A stretch of DNA of 38,407 bases, from contig NZ_CALAGI010000119.1 of NCBI RefSeq assembly GCF_937891315.1, positions 1 to 38,407 on the forward strand, given 5' to 3'. The position numbers and the translations under genes were made by a program. Shown here piece after piece: positions 8,533 through 18,696 of the stretch. Source of the stretch: an uncultured Amaricoccus sp. (GTDB lineage Bacteria > Pseudomonadota > Alphaproteobacteria > Rhodobacterales > Rhodobacteraceae). The notes below the pieces were generated by a model. The model saw only the letters and a program-made list of their open reading frames with translations. It did not search any database and was not told the origin of the DNA. Numbering within the stretch: position 1 is the stretch's first letter; each line of letters opens with the position of its first letter.

Positions 8533-9772
8533 AGCGCAGCTTCAGCAGCAGCGCGGAGGAGGCGTAGCCGTCGGGGGTCATGCCTTGCGCGGACTGGAAG
8601 CCGCGGATCGCCTGAATGGTGTTCGGGCCGATCACGCCGTCGGTGGCGCCGGTGTCGTAGCCCTTGGCGATCAGCCGCTCCTGCAGCTCGATCTTTTCGG
8701 TACGGCTGAGTTCGCGCTCGTCGCGCGGCCAGGGCGACACGAAGCCGCCGCCGCCGCCGATGCGGTCGGCAAGGGTGCCGACGCCCATCGCATAGGAGGT
8801 GGCGTTGTTGTATTTCTTGATCACGTAGAAATTCTGGAACACCGCGAAGGTCGGGCCGCGCGCGCCGGCCGGGGCGATGATCGCGGCCGGTCCGTAGTCG
8901 GGGATCGGCCGCCCGTCCATGGTCGTCACGCCGAGGCCGTTCCAGTGGCTGACCGGCTTGCGATTGCCCTGGTCGGCGCTGGCATAGCTGAAGCCGGCCG
9001 GCATATGCACCTCGATCCCCCAGGGCTGGTTCAGCCGCCAGCCCGATTTCGCCAGATAATTCGCCGCCGAGGCCAGCGCATCGGTCGGATCGTTCGACCA
9101 GACGTCGCGATGGCCGTCGCCGCCGAAATCCACCGCGTAGGACTGATAGCTCGTCGGGATGAACTGGGTATGGCCCATCGCCCCGGCCCAGGAGCCGCGC
9201 ATCTCCGCCGGGGTTACGTCGCCCGCCTGCAGGATGCGCAAGGCGGCGACCAGCTGTTCCTCGGCGAAGCTCCGGCGCCGACCCTCGTAGGCGAGGGTCG
9301 CGAGGCTCTCGATCACCGGGATGTCGCCACGATTGGCACCGTAGTTCGATTCCATGCCCCAGATCGCCAGAACCGCCTCGCCGTCGACGCCGTAGCGCGC
9401 CTCGATCGCAGTCATCGTCGGGCCGAGTTCGCGGCGTTTGGCGCGACCGGTCTCGACCCGCGTCGGCGAGGCGGCGCTGTCGAGATATTCCCAGATCGGC
9501 TTGGTGAATTCCGCCTGCCGCCCGTCGAGCCGTACCACGTCGGCATTGACCCCGACGCCCTGAAACGCGGCGTCGAACACGCCGGGACTGATGCCTTGCG
9601 CGATCGCGCGCGTGCGGAACGCCGCCTTCCAGGCGACGAAGCTCTCGGGCTGCGGGCTGGGGCTGTTCCGGGCCGCGGGTGGCACTCTTGCATCGACCTG
9701 CTGGTTGGCGCCGGCGCCGCATCCCGCGACCCCGAATGCCAGTAGAATCATCGCGAATGAAATCCGTTTCAA
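8531..9772 (-). CDS. Lytic murein transglycosylase (MltB/SltB family), lipoprotein
   Basis: Peptidoglycan-cleaving enzyme that makes 1,6-anhydromuramyl products. The 413 residues begin with a lipoprotein signal peptide ending in a lipobox VAGC (Cys18), so it is probably membrane-anchored in the periplasm. The catalytic domain (about 45-335) has the family motif AIWGMESNYGANRG, with Glu141 as the likely catalytic acid, followed by GAMGHTQFIPTSY. A C-terminal peptidoglycan-binding domain (about 345-410) contains GYDTGATDGVIGPNT. This order is the MltB subfamily with an added PG-binding module, common in alphaproteobacteria. The stop TGA is formed by a T plus the first two bases of the adjoining palindromic element, read on the minus strand; the last domain still looks complete. 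Confidence 0.93.
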   Translation of the reverse strand: MKRISFAMILLAFGVAGCGAGANQQVDARVPPAARNSPSPQPESFVAWKAAFRTRAIAQGISPGVFDAAFQGVGVNADVVRLDGRQAEFTKPIWEYLDSAASPTRVETGRAKRRELGPTMTAIEARYGVDGEAVLAIWGMESNYGANRGDIPVIESLATLAYEGRRRSFAEEQLVAALRILQAGDVTPAEMRGSWAGAMGHTQFIPTSYQSYAVDFGGDGHRDVWSNDPTDALASAANYLAKSGWRLNQPWGIEVHMPAGFSYASADQGNRKPVSHWNGLGVTTMDGRPIPDYGPAAIIAPAGARGPTFAVFQNFYVIKKYNNATSYAMGVGTLADRIGGGGGFVSPWPRDERELSRTEKIELQERLIAKGYDTGATDGVIGPNTIQAIRGFQSAQGMTPDGYASSALLLKLR

Positions 9773-9897
9773 CCGCCTGCCTCCGGTTCGATCTCTGCTC
9801 GATCGTTTTGCCGGAGAGACTAGCGGGAAGCTCGCGCGAAAAAAAGCGGATTGGCGCCGCGATCTACCTGAAATTGCGCAAGTGGATTGGAGATCGA

Positions 9898-12147
9898 TCA
9901 GTGGCGCCCGGATTTCCGGTCCCGGATCCGGGATTTCACCAGCTTGCGACGGGGCGTGCCACGCACCGGACTCTTGCCGCCGCCGGCCATCGCGCGGCCG
10001 TCTATGGTGAGGAGCTCGAAGAGCAGGCCGCCGGTCACCGGCACCGCCTCGGCCAGCCGCACCGTGACCCGGGCGCCGAGGCCGATCACCCGGCGCGTGC
10101 GCTCGCCGGTCAGGGTCTGGGTGCCCGCGTCATAGGCGAAATATTCGCGCCCCAGAGAGGAAATCGGGATCAGCCCGTCGGCGCCGGTCTCGTCCAGCTT
10201 CACGAACAGACCGAAACGGGCGACGCCGGCGACGCGCCCCTCGAACTCCGCGCCGATCCGGTCGGCGAGATAGGCCGCGAGATAGCGGTCCGTCGTGTCG
10301 CGCTCGGCCATCATCGAGCGCCGCTCGGTCATCGAGATATGCTCGCCGGTCTCTGGCAGGGCGACTTCCTCGTCATGGGTGAGCCCGTCCTTCTTCGGAT
10401 CGGGCCCCCAGCCCTCGGCCCGGATCAGCGCGCGATGCAGGACGAGGTCGGCATAGCGGCGGATCGGCGAGGTGAAATGGCCGTAGCGCGGCAGGTTGAG
10501 GCCGAAATGGCCGAAATTCTCCGGCGCGTAATAGGCCTGGGTCATGGCGCGCAGCACCGAGATATTGATCATCTCGGCATGTTCTGTGCCCGCGACACCG
10601 TCAAGCAGGCGGTTCAGATGCGCGGTCTTCAGCACCTGACCCTTGGCCAGCACCTGACCGACGCTCTGCGCCGTCTCGCGCAAAGCGTCGAGCTTTTCGG
10701 GCGAGGGTTCCTCATGCACGCGGTAGAGCAGGCGCGCGCGCTTCTTCTCCAGCGTCTCGGCGGCCGCGACATTGGCGAGGATCATGAAATCCTCGATCAC
10801 CCGATGCGCGTCGAACCGATCGCGGAAATTCACCGACAACACGCGGCCGTCGTCGGACAGCACGATCCGGCGCTCCGGCAGGTCGAGGTTCAGCGGCTGG
10901 CGCTGGTCGCGGGCGGCGTGGGCGGCGCGCCAGGCGGCCCAGAGCGGACGGATGACGGTCTCCACCAGCGGTTCGGTCGCGGCGTCGGGCCGACCGTCGG
11001 CCGCGCCCTGCGCCTGCGCATAGGTGAGCGAGGCGGGCGAGCGCATCAGGCCGCGGGTGAAGCGATGCGCGATCTTGTCGCCTTGCGCGTTCAGGACCAT
11101 GCGGACAGCGACGCAGGGCCGGTCGGCGCCCTCGATCAGTGAGCAGAGGTCGGCGGACAGCGCCTCGGGCAGCATCGGCACCACGCGGTCGGGGAAATAG
11201 GTGGAGTTCCCCCGCCGCCGCGCTTCGCGGTCGAGGGCCGAGCCCGGCGTCACATAGTGCGCGACATCTGCGATGGCGACCCAGACGACATGCCCGCCGG
11301 GGTTCGCCGGATCGTCGTCGCCCTGGGCGCAGACCGCGTCGTCATGGTCACGGGCGTCCTCGGGGTCGATGGTGACGAGCGGCAGGGCGCGCAAATCCTC
11401 GCGCCGGCCTAGCGCCACGGGTCGCGCGGCCTCGGCCTCGGCGAGGGCGGCGTCGGGGAAGTCGTCCGGAATGCCATGCTCGTGGATCGCGATCAGCGAG
11501 ACCGCCTTCGGCGCCGAGGGATCGCCGAGCCGGGCGATGATCCGCGCCCGGGGCAGGCCGTGGCCGCGGGGCGAACCCACCTGCTCGGCCTCGACCAGCT
11601 CGCCCTCGCGCGCGCCGCCACGATCGCCGGGCTCGACGCGCCAGTCGCGATCGATCTTCTTGTCGATCGCGGCGACCCGGCCACCGGATTCGCTCTCGTG
11701 ATAGATGCCGATCACCCGGCTCGGCCCCATGCCGATCCGGCGGATGACCCGCGCGGTCAGCGCCGCCTCGGGACCTTCCGGTGCCAGCAGCCGGCCGAGC
11801 AGGCGGTCGCCCGCGCCGAGTGCCGGGTCGTCGCGCCGGGTGACGAGACGGACGCGGGGCAACGGCGCATCCGCCTCCCACTCCACCGGCTCGGCCCAGA
11901 GGTCGCCATCCGCGTCCGCGCCGGTCACGCGCAGCACGAGCACGGGCGGCAGGTCGCCGGCGGGCCGCGCGCGCTTGCCGCGCCTCTCGACCCGGCCCTC
12001 GCGCGCGAGGCGGGCGAGCATCTGCTTCAGCTCGATCTTGGCGGCGCCGCGCAGGCCGAAGGCGCGGGCGATGTCGCGCTTCGTGGTTTGAGTCGGATTG
12101 TCGCGCAACCAGGCGAGGAGTTCGGTTTCGGTGGGGAGTTCGCTCAT
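9898..12147 (-). CDS. rnr: Ribonuclease R
   Basis: Processive 3'-to-5' exoribonuclease of the RNB family that degrades structured RNA and takes part in rRNA and tmRNA-linked quality control. The 749 residues show an N-terminal winged-helix segment (TETELLAWLRDNPTQTTKRDIARAFGL), cold-shock-type domains, and the RNB catalytic core. The core contains TIDPEDARDHDDAV, whose aspartates bind the metal, and GNSTYFPDRVVPMLPEALS. An S1 domain (about 645-720) and a short basic tail follow. Length is typical. It follows topA on the same strand with 74 bases between, the usual alphaproteobacterial dprA-topA-rnr order, so cotranscription with topA is likely. Confidence 0.96.
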   Translation of the reverse strand: MSELPTETELLAWLRDNPTQTTKRDIARAFGLRGAAKIELKQMLARLAREGRVERRGKRARPAGDLPPVLVLRVTGADADGDLWAEPVEWEADAPLPRVRLVTRRDDPALGAGDRLLGRLLAPEGPEAALTARVIRRIGMGPSRVIGIYHESESGGRVAAIDKKIDRDWRVEPGDRGGAREGELVEAEQVGSPRGHGLPRARIIARLGDPSAPKAVSLIAIHEHGIPDDFPDAALAEAEAARPVALGRREDLRALPLVTIDPEDARDHDDAVCAQGDDDPANPGGHVVWVAIADVAHYVTPGSALDREARRRGNSTYFPDRVVPMLPEALSADLCSLIEGADRPCVAVRMVLNAQGDKIAHRFTRGLMRSPASLTYAQAQGAADGRPDAATEPLVETVIRPLWAAWRAAHAARDQRQPLNLDLPERRIVLSDDGRVLSVNFRDRFDAHRVIEDFMILANVAAAETLEKKRARLLYRVHEEPSPEKLDALRETAQSVGQVLAKGQVLKTAHLNRLLDGVAGTEHAEMINISVLRAMTQAYYAPENFGHFGLNLPRYGHFTSPIRRYADLVLHRALIRAEGWGPDPKKDGLTHDEEVALPETGEHISMTERRSMMAERDTTDRYLAAYLADRIGAEFEGRVAGVARFGLFVKLDETGADGLIPISSLGREYFAYDAGTQTLTGERTRRVIGLGARVTVRLAEAVPVTGGLLFELLTIDGRAMAGGGKSPVRGTPRRKLVKSRIRDRKSGRH

Positions 12148-12221
12148 GGCGCCCGCGTTAACATGCGCCGCGCGCGGCGTCCCGCGCGAATTCGCGCGAC
12201 CTGGCGCCGCGCCGCGCCCGA

Positions 12222-14837
12222 CTATTCAGCCGCGGTCTTGGGCGCGGCGGCCTTCGGCGCCGGCTTCTTCGCGGCGGGCTTCTTCGCGGCGGGCTTCTTC
12301 TTCGGCGCGGCCTTCTTGGCGGGGCTCTTTCTCGCCGACTTCTTGGCCGGGGCTTTCGCGGCGATCAGCGCCAGCGCCTGTTCCAGGGTGACCGCCTCGG
12401 CCGGCGTGTCCTTGGGCAGGGTCGCGTTGACCTTTTCCCATTTGACGTAAGGCCCGTATTTGCCCTCATAGACCCCGACATCGCCGCCGTCCGGATGCTG
12501 GCCGAGCTCGCGCAGCGGCTTCACCGCCGCGCCCCGGCCGGCGCCCCGGGCCGCCTTCTGCGCCAGCACCTCCATCGCCCGGTTCATGCCGATGGTCAGC
12601 ACCTCCTCCGGGTCCTTGAGGTTCGCATAGATCTTGCCGTGCTTCACGTAAGGTCCGAAGCGGCCGATCGAGGCCTCGACCTTCTCGCCATCCTCGGGAT
12701 GCGTGCCGATCAGCCGCGGCAGGGCCAGCATGTCGAGCGCGCGCGCGAGGTCGATGGCCGAGGCATCCATGCCCTTGGGGATCGAGGCGCGCTTCGGCTT
12801 CGGCGCGTCCCCGGTCGCCTCGCCGAGCTGGACATACAGCCCGTAGGGGCCGACGCGCAGCGTGACCGGCAGGCCGTTGTCGTCATGGCCGAGCAACTTG
12901 CCGTCGGGACCGGCGGCGTCGCCGCCCTCGACCTCGCCGGCGAGCGGCCGGGTGTAGCGGCATTCGGGGTAGTTCGAGCAGCCGATGAAGGCACCGCCCG
13001 AGCGCGCGGTGCGCAAGGACAGCCGGCCGGCGCCGCAGACCTTGCAGCGACGTGGCTCGGGATCCTCGGGCGTCACCGGGAAGAGATGCGGCTCCAGCAC
13101 CTCGTTGATCTTCTCGAGCACGTCGGTGATGCGCAGTTCCGACGTCTCGCCGAGCGCGGCGGAGAAATCGGTCCAGAAACGGGCGAGCAGCGCCTTCCAG
13201 TCCTCGTCGCCCGTGGTGACGCGGTCCAGATCCTCCTCGAGGTCGGCGGTGAAATTATAGTCGAGATAGCGGCCGAAATAGCTTTCGAGGAAGGCGGTGA
13301 CCAGCCGCCCCTTGTCCTGCGGGATCAGGCGGTTCTTCTCCTTGCGGACATAGTCGCGCTCCTGGATCGTCGAGACGATCGAGGCATAGGTCGAGGGCCG
13401 GCCGATGCCGAGCTCCTCCATCCGCTTGACCAGCGTCGCCTCGGTGTAGCGCGGCGGGGCTTGGGTGAAATGCTGTTCCGGGGTCACGCTCCGCTTGTCG
13501 GCCCGCTCGCCCGAGACGATCACCGGCAGGCGGCCGCCGTCCTCCTCGTCGACCAGCTCGAATTCCTCGTCGTCGCGGCCTTCCATATAGACCTTGAGAA
13601 AGCCGTCGAAGGTGACGACCTGGCCGGTGGCGCGCAGGCCGACGGCGCCGTCCGCGCTTGCGATCTCGACCGTCGTCCGCTCGAAGCGCGCCGCCTCCAT
13701 CTGGCTCGCGACCGAGCGTTTCCAGATGAGATCGTAGAGCCTGGCCTGGTCCGGCTCCAGTCGGACACGGTCCGGCGACTGGCCCATGTCGGTCGGCCGG
13801 ATGCATTCATGCGCTTCCTGCGCGTTCTTGGCCTTGTTCTTGTACATGCGCGGCGACTTCGGCACATAGGCGTCGCCGTAGCGGGTCTTGATCACGTCGC
13901 GGGCGGCCATCACCGCCTCGGGCGCCATGTCGATGCCATCGGTGCGCATATAGGTGATATGGCCCGCCTCATAGAGGCGCTGGGCGGTGTTCATCGTCTG
14001 GCGCGCGCCAAAGCCGAACTTGCGGCTCGCCTCCTGCTGCAGGGTGGAGGTCATGAAGGGCGCCGAGGGATTGCGGCTCGCGGGTTTCGATTCCACCGCC
14101 GCGACGCTCAGGTCGCGCGCGCTGATCGCGGCGACGGCGGCCTCGGCGGCCGCGCCCGTCGCGATGTCGAACTTGTCGAGCCGACGCCCGTCGAGGCTGA
14201 CGAGCCGGGCGTCGAACTCCTGGCCGCGCGGCGTGGCGAGGCGGGCCTTGACCGACCAGTATTCCCGGCTGCGGAAAGCCTCGATCTCCATCTCGCGCTC
14301 GACGATCAGGCGCAGGGTGACCGACTGCACGCGGCCGGCCGACTTCGCCCCGGGCAGCTTGCGCCAGAGCACCGGCGAGAGCTTGAAGCCGACGAGATAG
14401 TCGAGCGCGCGCCGCGCGAGATAGGCGTCGACCAGCTCCATGTCGATCTTGCGCGGGTTCTCCATCGCCGTGGTGACGGCGTTGCGGGTGATGGCATTGA
14501 AGACCACGCGCTCGACGGCCGTATCCTTCCTGACCGCCTTGCGCTTGGTCAGCGCCTCGAGCAGGTGCCAGGAAATCGCCTCGCCCTCGCGGTCGGGGTC
14601 GGTGGCGAGGATCAGCTTGTCGTCGTCCTTCAGCGCCTCGGCGATGGCGCGCACATGCTTCTGGCTCTCCGGCGCCACCTCCCACAGCATGTGAAAGGCA
14701 TTGTCGGGATCGACCGATCCGTCCTTCGCAGGCAGGTCGCGCACATGGCCGTAGGAGGCGAGGACCTTGTAGTCCGGCCCGAGATACTTGTTGATCGTCT
14801 TCGCCTTGGCGGGCGATTCCACAACGACGACTGCCAT
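12222..14837 (-). CDS. topA: DNA topoisomerase I
   Basis: Type IA topoisomerase that relaxes negative supercoils. The 871 residues carry the N-terminal Toprim domain (VVVESPAKAKTINKYLG, then ATDPDREGEAISWH). The catalytic tyrosine is in ITYMRTDG (Tyr296). One C4 zinc finger is visible (CKVCG then CSNYPEC). Three copies of the short TopoI C-terminal repeat follow (patterns VGPYGLYVQLG, IGRFGPYVKHG, EGKYGPYVKWE). The protein ends in about 40 residues made almost only of Lys, Ala and Pro, a tail known from some high-GC bacterial topoisomerases and expected to bind DNA. Start MAVVVVESPAKA at 14837 matches the family. Confidence 0.97.
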   Translation of the reverse strand: MAVVVVESPAKAKTINKYLGPDYKVLASYGHVRDLPAKDGSVDPDNAFHMLWEVAPESQKHVRAIAEALKDDDKLILATDPDREGEAISWHLLEALTKRKAVRKDTAVERVVFNAITRNAVTTAMENPRKIDMELVDAYLARRALDYLVGFKLSPVLWRKLPGAKSAGRVQSVTLRLIVEREMEIEAFRSREYWSVKARLATPRGQEFDARLVSLDGRRLDKFDIATGAAAEAAVAAISARDLSVAAVESKPASRNPSAPFMTSTLQQEASRKFGFGARQTMNTAQRLYEAGHITYMRTDGIDMAPEAVMAARDVIKTRYGDAYVPKSPRMYKNKAKNAQEAHECIRPTDMGQSPDRVRLEPDQARLYDLIWKRSVASQMEAARFERTTVEIASADGAVGLRATGQVVTFDGFLKVYMEGRDDEEFELVDEEDGGRLPVIVSGERADKRSVTPEQHFTQAPPRYTEATLVKRMEELGIGRPSTYASIVSTIQERDYVRKEKNRLIPQDKGRLVTAFLESYFGRYLDYNFTADLEEDLDRVTTGDEDWKALLARFWTDFSAALGETSELRITDVLEKINEVLEPHLFPVTPEDPEPRRCKVCGAGRLSLRTARSGGAFIGCSNYPECRYTRPLAGEVEGGDAAGPDGKLLGHDDNGLPVTLRVGPYGLYVQLGEATGDAPKPKRASIPKGMDASAIDLARALDMLALPRLIGTHPEDGEKVEASIGRFGPYVKHGKIYANLKDPEEVLTIGMNRAMEVLAQKAARGAGRGAAVKPLRELGQHPDGGDVGVYEGKYGPYVKWEKVNATLPKDTPAEAVTLEQALALIAAKAPAKKSARKSPAKKAAPKKKPAAKKPAAKKPAPKAAAPKTAAE

Positions 14838-14974
14838 GGGGCGGCTCCTTTGCGGCGCCCGGCGCCGCGACGGAGCCTAGATGTTCCCCCCACCCGTGCT
14901 TGTCAACCGTGGGGCGTACCGCGCTCCGTGTCTCCGCCGGGGGAGATCGAAGCGGCGCCGGGCGAGTTGGCGCG

Positions 14975-16159
14975 TCAGGTTTCGCGGCTGATCGTCGCCC
15001 CCGGATGACGCCGGATCAGGCCCTGAAGCTCGAGATCGAGCAGCAGCGCCGCCACCCGCGCGGCCGGCAGGCCAACGGCGCGGGTCAGCGCGTCCTCGGT
15101 GACAGGCGTCGGTCCGATCAGGTCGAACAGCCGTTCAGCCGCGTCGCCCTCGGGCACGGGCATGGGCACGGGCGCCTCCACCGGGGCGCGGGTGGTTCGA
15201 GGCGATGGCCGGGCGGACGGAGGCGCCGCGACGCCCGAGGCGATCGCCTCCAGCACGTCCGCGGCGTCGCGCACGAGGGTCGCGCCATCGCGGATCAACT
15301 GGTTGCAGCCGCCGGCGCGGGCGTCCATCGGGCTGCCCGGGACGGCCATGACCTCGCGTCCCTGATCGAGCGCGGCGCGGGCGGTGATGAGGCTGCCCGA
15401 GCGGGTGGCGCCCTCGACCACCACGAGGCCGAGGGCGAGGCCCGAGACTACGCGGTTGCGGCGCGGAAAGTCCTGCGGTCGGGGCGGGTGGCCCATCGGC
15501 ATCTCCGAGAGGCGCAGGCCGGTTTCCGCGATCCGGCCGGCGAGCTCGGCGTTCTCCGGCGGATAGACGACATCGACGCCGCCGGCCTGGACGGCGATGG
15601 TCCCCGTCTCGAGCGCGGCGCGATGGGCGGCGGCGTCGATGCCGCGGGCGAGGCCGGAGGTGATGACGAAACCCGCCTCGCCAAGCTCGCGCGCCAGCCG
15701 CGCCGCCATGCGGCAGCCGAGCGCGGAGGCGTTGCGGGCGCCGACCACGGCGACGCCGTCGCGCTGGCCGAGGGCGATGTCGCCGATCGCCCAGAGAAAC
15801 GACGGCGGATCGGGGATGGTGGCGAGGAGCCGGGGATAGTCCTCGGCGCCGAGCAGAAGCGGCCGCGCGCCCGCCGCCTCCGCCACGCGCCACTCCTCTT
15901 CGATCACGGCCCTCGGCGCCGGCGCATAGCCGCTGACCCCGGCCTCGGCGGCGATCGCCGGCAATGCGTCGAGCGCGCCGCGGGCCGAGCCGTATTCGCG
16001 GATCAGCCGGATGAAGGTCGCCGGTCCCACGCGCCGCGAGCGCCAGAGCCGCAGCCAGTCGAGCCGCGCCGCCTCGGACCGGGGCAGTGCCTCGGGCGGA
16101 ATCTTCGCGGAAAGCGGCGGCGCGGCGTCGTCGGGCACGGGGAAGCTCCTCGCGCCCAT
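14975..16159 (-). CDS. dprA: DNA processing protein DprA
   Basis: Single-stranded-DNA-binding protein that loads RecA on incoming DNA during natural transformation. The 394 residues have an N-terminal helical region (WLRLWRSRRVGPATFIRL) and a central Rossmann-like domain with AVVGARNASALG and SGLARGIDAAAHRAAL. A C-terminal winged-helix domain (about 335-385, including ERLFDLIGPTPVTEDALTR) is the extra domain seen in proteobacterial DprA. No other competence gene is in the window. It stands 137 bases upstream of topA and 37 bases downstream of tldD, in the common dprA-topA-rnr arrangement. A CtrA-like sequence lies 15-30 bases before the start. Presence of DprA does not prove the strain is competent. 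Confidence 0.95.
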   Translation of the reverse strand: MGARSFPVPDDAAPPLSAKIPPEALPRSEAARLDWLRLWRSRRVGPATFIRLIREYGSARGALDALPAIAAEAGVSGYAPAPRAVIEEEWRVAEAAGARPLLLGAEDYPRLLATIPDPPSFLWAIGDIALGQRDGVAVVGARNASALGCRMAARLARELGEAGFVITSGLARGIDAAAHRAALETGTIAVQAGGVDVVYPPENAELAGRIAETGLRLSEMPMGHPPRPQDFPRRNRVVSGLALGLVVVEGATRSGSLITARAALDQGREVMAVPGSPMDARAGGCNQLIRDGATLVRDAADVLEAIASGVAAPPSARPSPRTTRAPVEAPVPMPVPEGDAAERLFDLIGPTPVTEDALTRAVGLPAARVAALLLDLELQGLIRRHPGATISRET

Positions 16160-16173
16160 TGGCGGCGCGGGCG

Positions 16174-16189
16174 GTAAACGCGCGGTTAA
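16174..16189 (-). promoter_or_regulatory. CtrA-like binding site upstream of dprA
   Basis: On the minus strand this reads TTAA, seven bases, then TTTAC, one base from the alphaproteobacterial CtrA consensus TTAA-N7-TTAAC. It lies 15-30 bases before the dprA start in the short gap after tldD. In Rhodobacter capsulatus competence-type genes including dprA are under CtrA control, which makes the position suggestive. A short degenerate motif like this can occur by chance. Confidence 0.3.
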
Positions 16190-16196
16190 CCGACGC

Positions 16197-17669
<1,473 letters not shown>

Positions 17670-17711
17670 AGCGGCCAGCCGCGGCGAAGCCGCGTCTTGT
17701 TCTTGCCACGC

Positions 17712-17740
17712 TAATATGGTTCACCTGCCTTCTGTTGCAA
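17712..17740 (-). promoter_or_regulatory. Candidate promoter for tldD with overlapping palindrome
   Basis: On the minus strand TTGCAA (17740-17735), a 17-base spacer and ATATTA (17717-17712) give a sigma-70-like promoter about 43 bases before the tldD ATG. The -35 element lies inside a perfect 10-bp palindrome, TGTTGCAACA (17733-17742), which could be an operator in the tldD/coxB divergent spacer. No equally good promoter for coxB was found by eye. Confidence 0.4.
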
Positions 17741-17795
17741 CAATTCGCGCGGTGGCCAAGGTCGTGGCCACGGCCTGAAGGGACGGACTCACCCG

Positions 17796-18653
17796 ATGAA
17801 GAAGCTCTGGATCGCTCTCCTGCTCGGCTGTTCCGCGATCCTCGGTGGAGGGGCGGCCTGGGCGCAGGCCGAACCGGCCGATCTGCCCGTCATCGGGGCT
17901 CCGCATGCCGGCGGGGTCTCGTTCCAACCCGCCTCGACGCCGGTCGCCACGGATCTGCACTGGCTCGATACGATGGTACACGGGATCATGTTCGTGATCG
18001 TGATCTTCGTCACCGCGCTGCTCGCCATCGTCGTCCTGCGCTTCAACCGGCGCGCCAATCCAACGCCTGCGACCTTCACGCACAATACCCGGGTCGAGAT
18101 CGCCTGGACGCTGGTCCCGGTGCTGATCCTGATCATCATCGGCTCGTTCTCGCTGCCGATCCTGTTCAAGCAGCTCGAGGTGCCGACGCCGGACCTGACG
18201 ATCAAGGCGACCGGAAACCAGTGGTACTGGAACTATACCTACGCCGACAACGAATTCTCCTTCGACAGCCTGCTCCTGGCCGAGGATGAGCTCGCCGCGC
18301 ACGGCTACGGGCCGGAACTGCATCTGCTTGCCACCGATACCTCGGTCGTGGTGCCGGTCAACAAGGTCGTGCGGCTGCTGACCACCGGCGCGGACGTGAT
18401 CCATTCCTGGGCGATGCCCGCCTTCGGCGTGAAGATGGACGCGGTGCCGGGTCGCCTGAACGAGACCTGGTTCATGGCCGAGAAGGAAGGCATCTATTTC
18501 GGCCAGTGCTCGGAGCTCTGCGGCAAGGACCACAGCTACATGCCGATCACGGTCAAGGTGGTCAGCGAGGCCCAGTACGAGACCTGGCTCGACTGGGCGA
18601 TCAACGAATACGGCGGCACGCGGACGCCGGGCGGCGTCGCCGCCGCGAACTGA
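17796..18653 (+). CDS. coxB: Cytochrome c oxidase subunit II
   Basis: Subunit II of aa3-type cytochrome c oxidase, which takes electrons from cytochrome c through the binuclear CuA centre. The 285 residues begin with a Sec signal peptide (likely cut after AWA, residue 23), then two membrane helices (about 62-82 and 103-123). The periplasmic cupredoxin domain has the family aromatic motif QWYWNY, and all CuA ligands are present: His203, Cys238, Glu240, Cys242, His246 and Met249. The protein looks fully functional. The next gene, 43 bases downstream, is ctaB; the subunit I gene expected between them is missing. Confidence 0.97.
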   Translation: MKKLWIALLLGCSAILGGGAAWAQAEPADLPVIGAPHAGGVSFQPASTPVATDLHWLDTMVHGIMFVIVIFVTALLAIVVLRFNRRANPTPATFTHNTRVEIAWTLVPVLILIIIGSFSLPILFKQLEVPTPDLTIKATGNQWYWNYTYADNEFSFDSLLLAEDELAAHGYGPELHLLATDTSVVVPVNKVVRLLTTGADVIHSWAMPAFGVKMDAVPGRLNETWFMAEKEGIYFGQCSELCGKDHSYMPITVKVVSEAQYETWLDWAINEYGGTRTPGGVAAAN

Positions 18654-18696
18654 GGCACGGCCACGGCCCCGGAGGCCTGAGCTGCGGAGGTTTGCA

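Noticed and set aside
12222..12350. Repeated AAK and KKP codons at the topA end as a tandem DNA repeat
   Set aside because: It is the Lys/Ala/Pro-rich C-terminal tail of topoisomerase I, known in other high-GC bacteria, not a separate repeat element.
12495..15008. 837-codon plus-strand open frame opposite topA
   Set aside because: Antisense of topA; composition rich in Arg, Leu, Asp and His with no domain, typical of a shadow frame.
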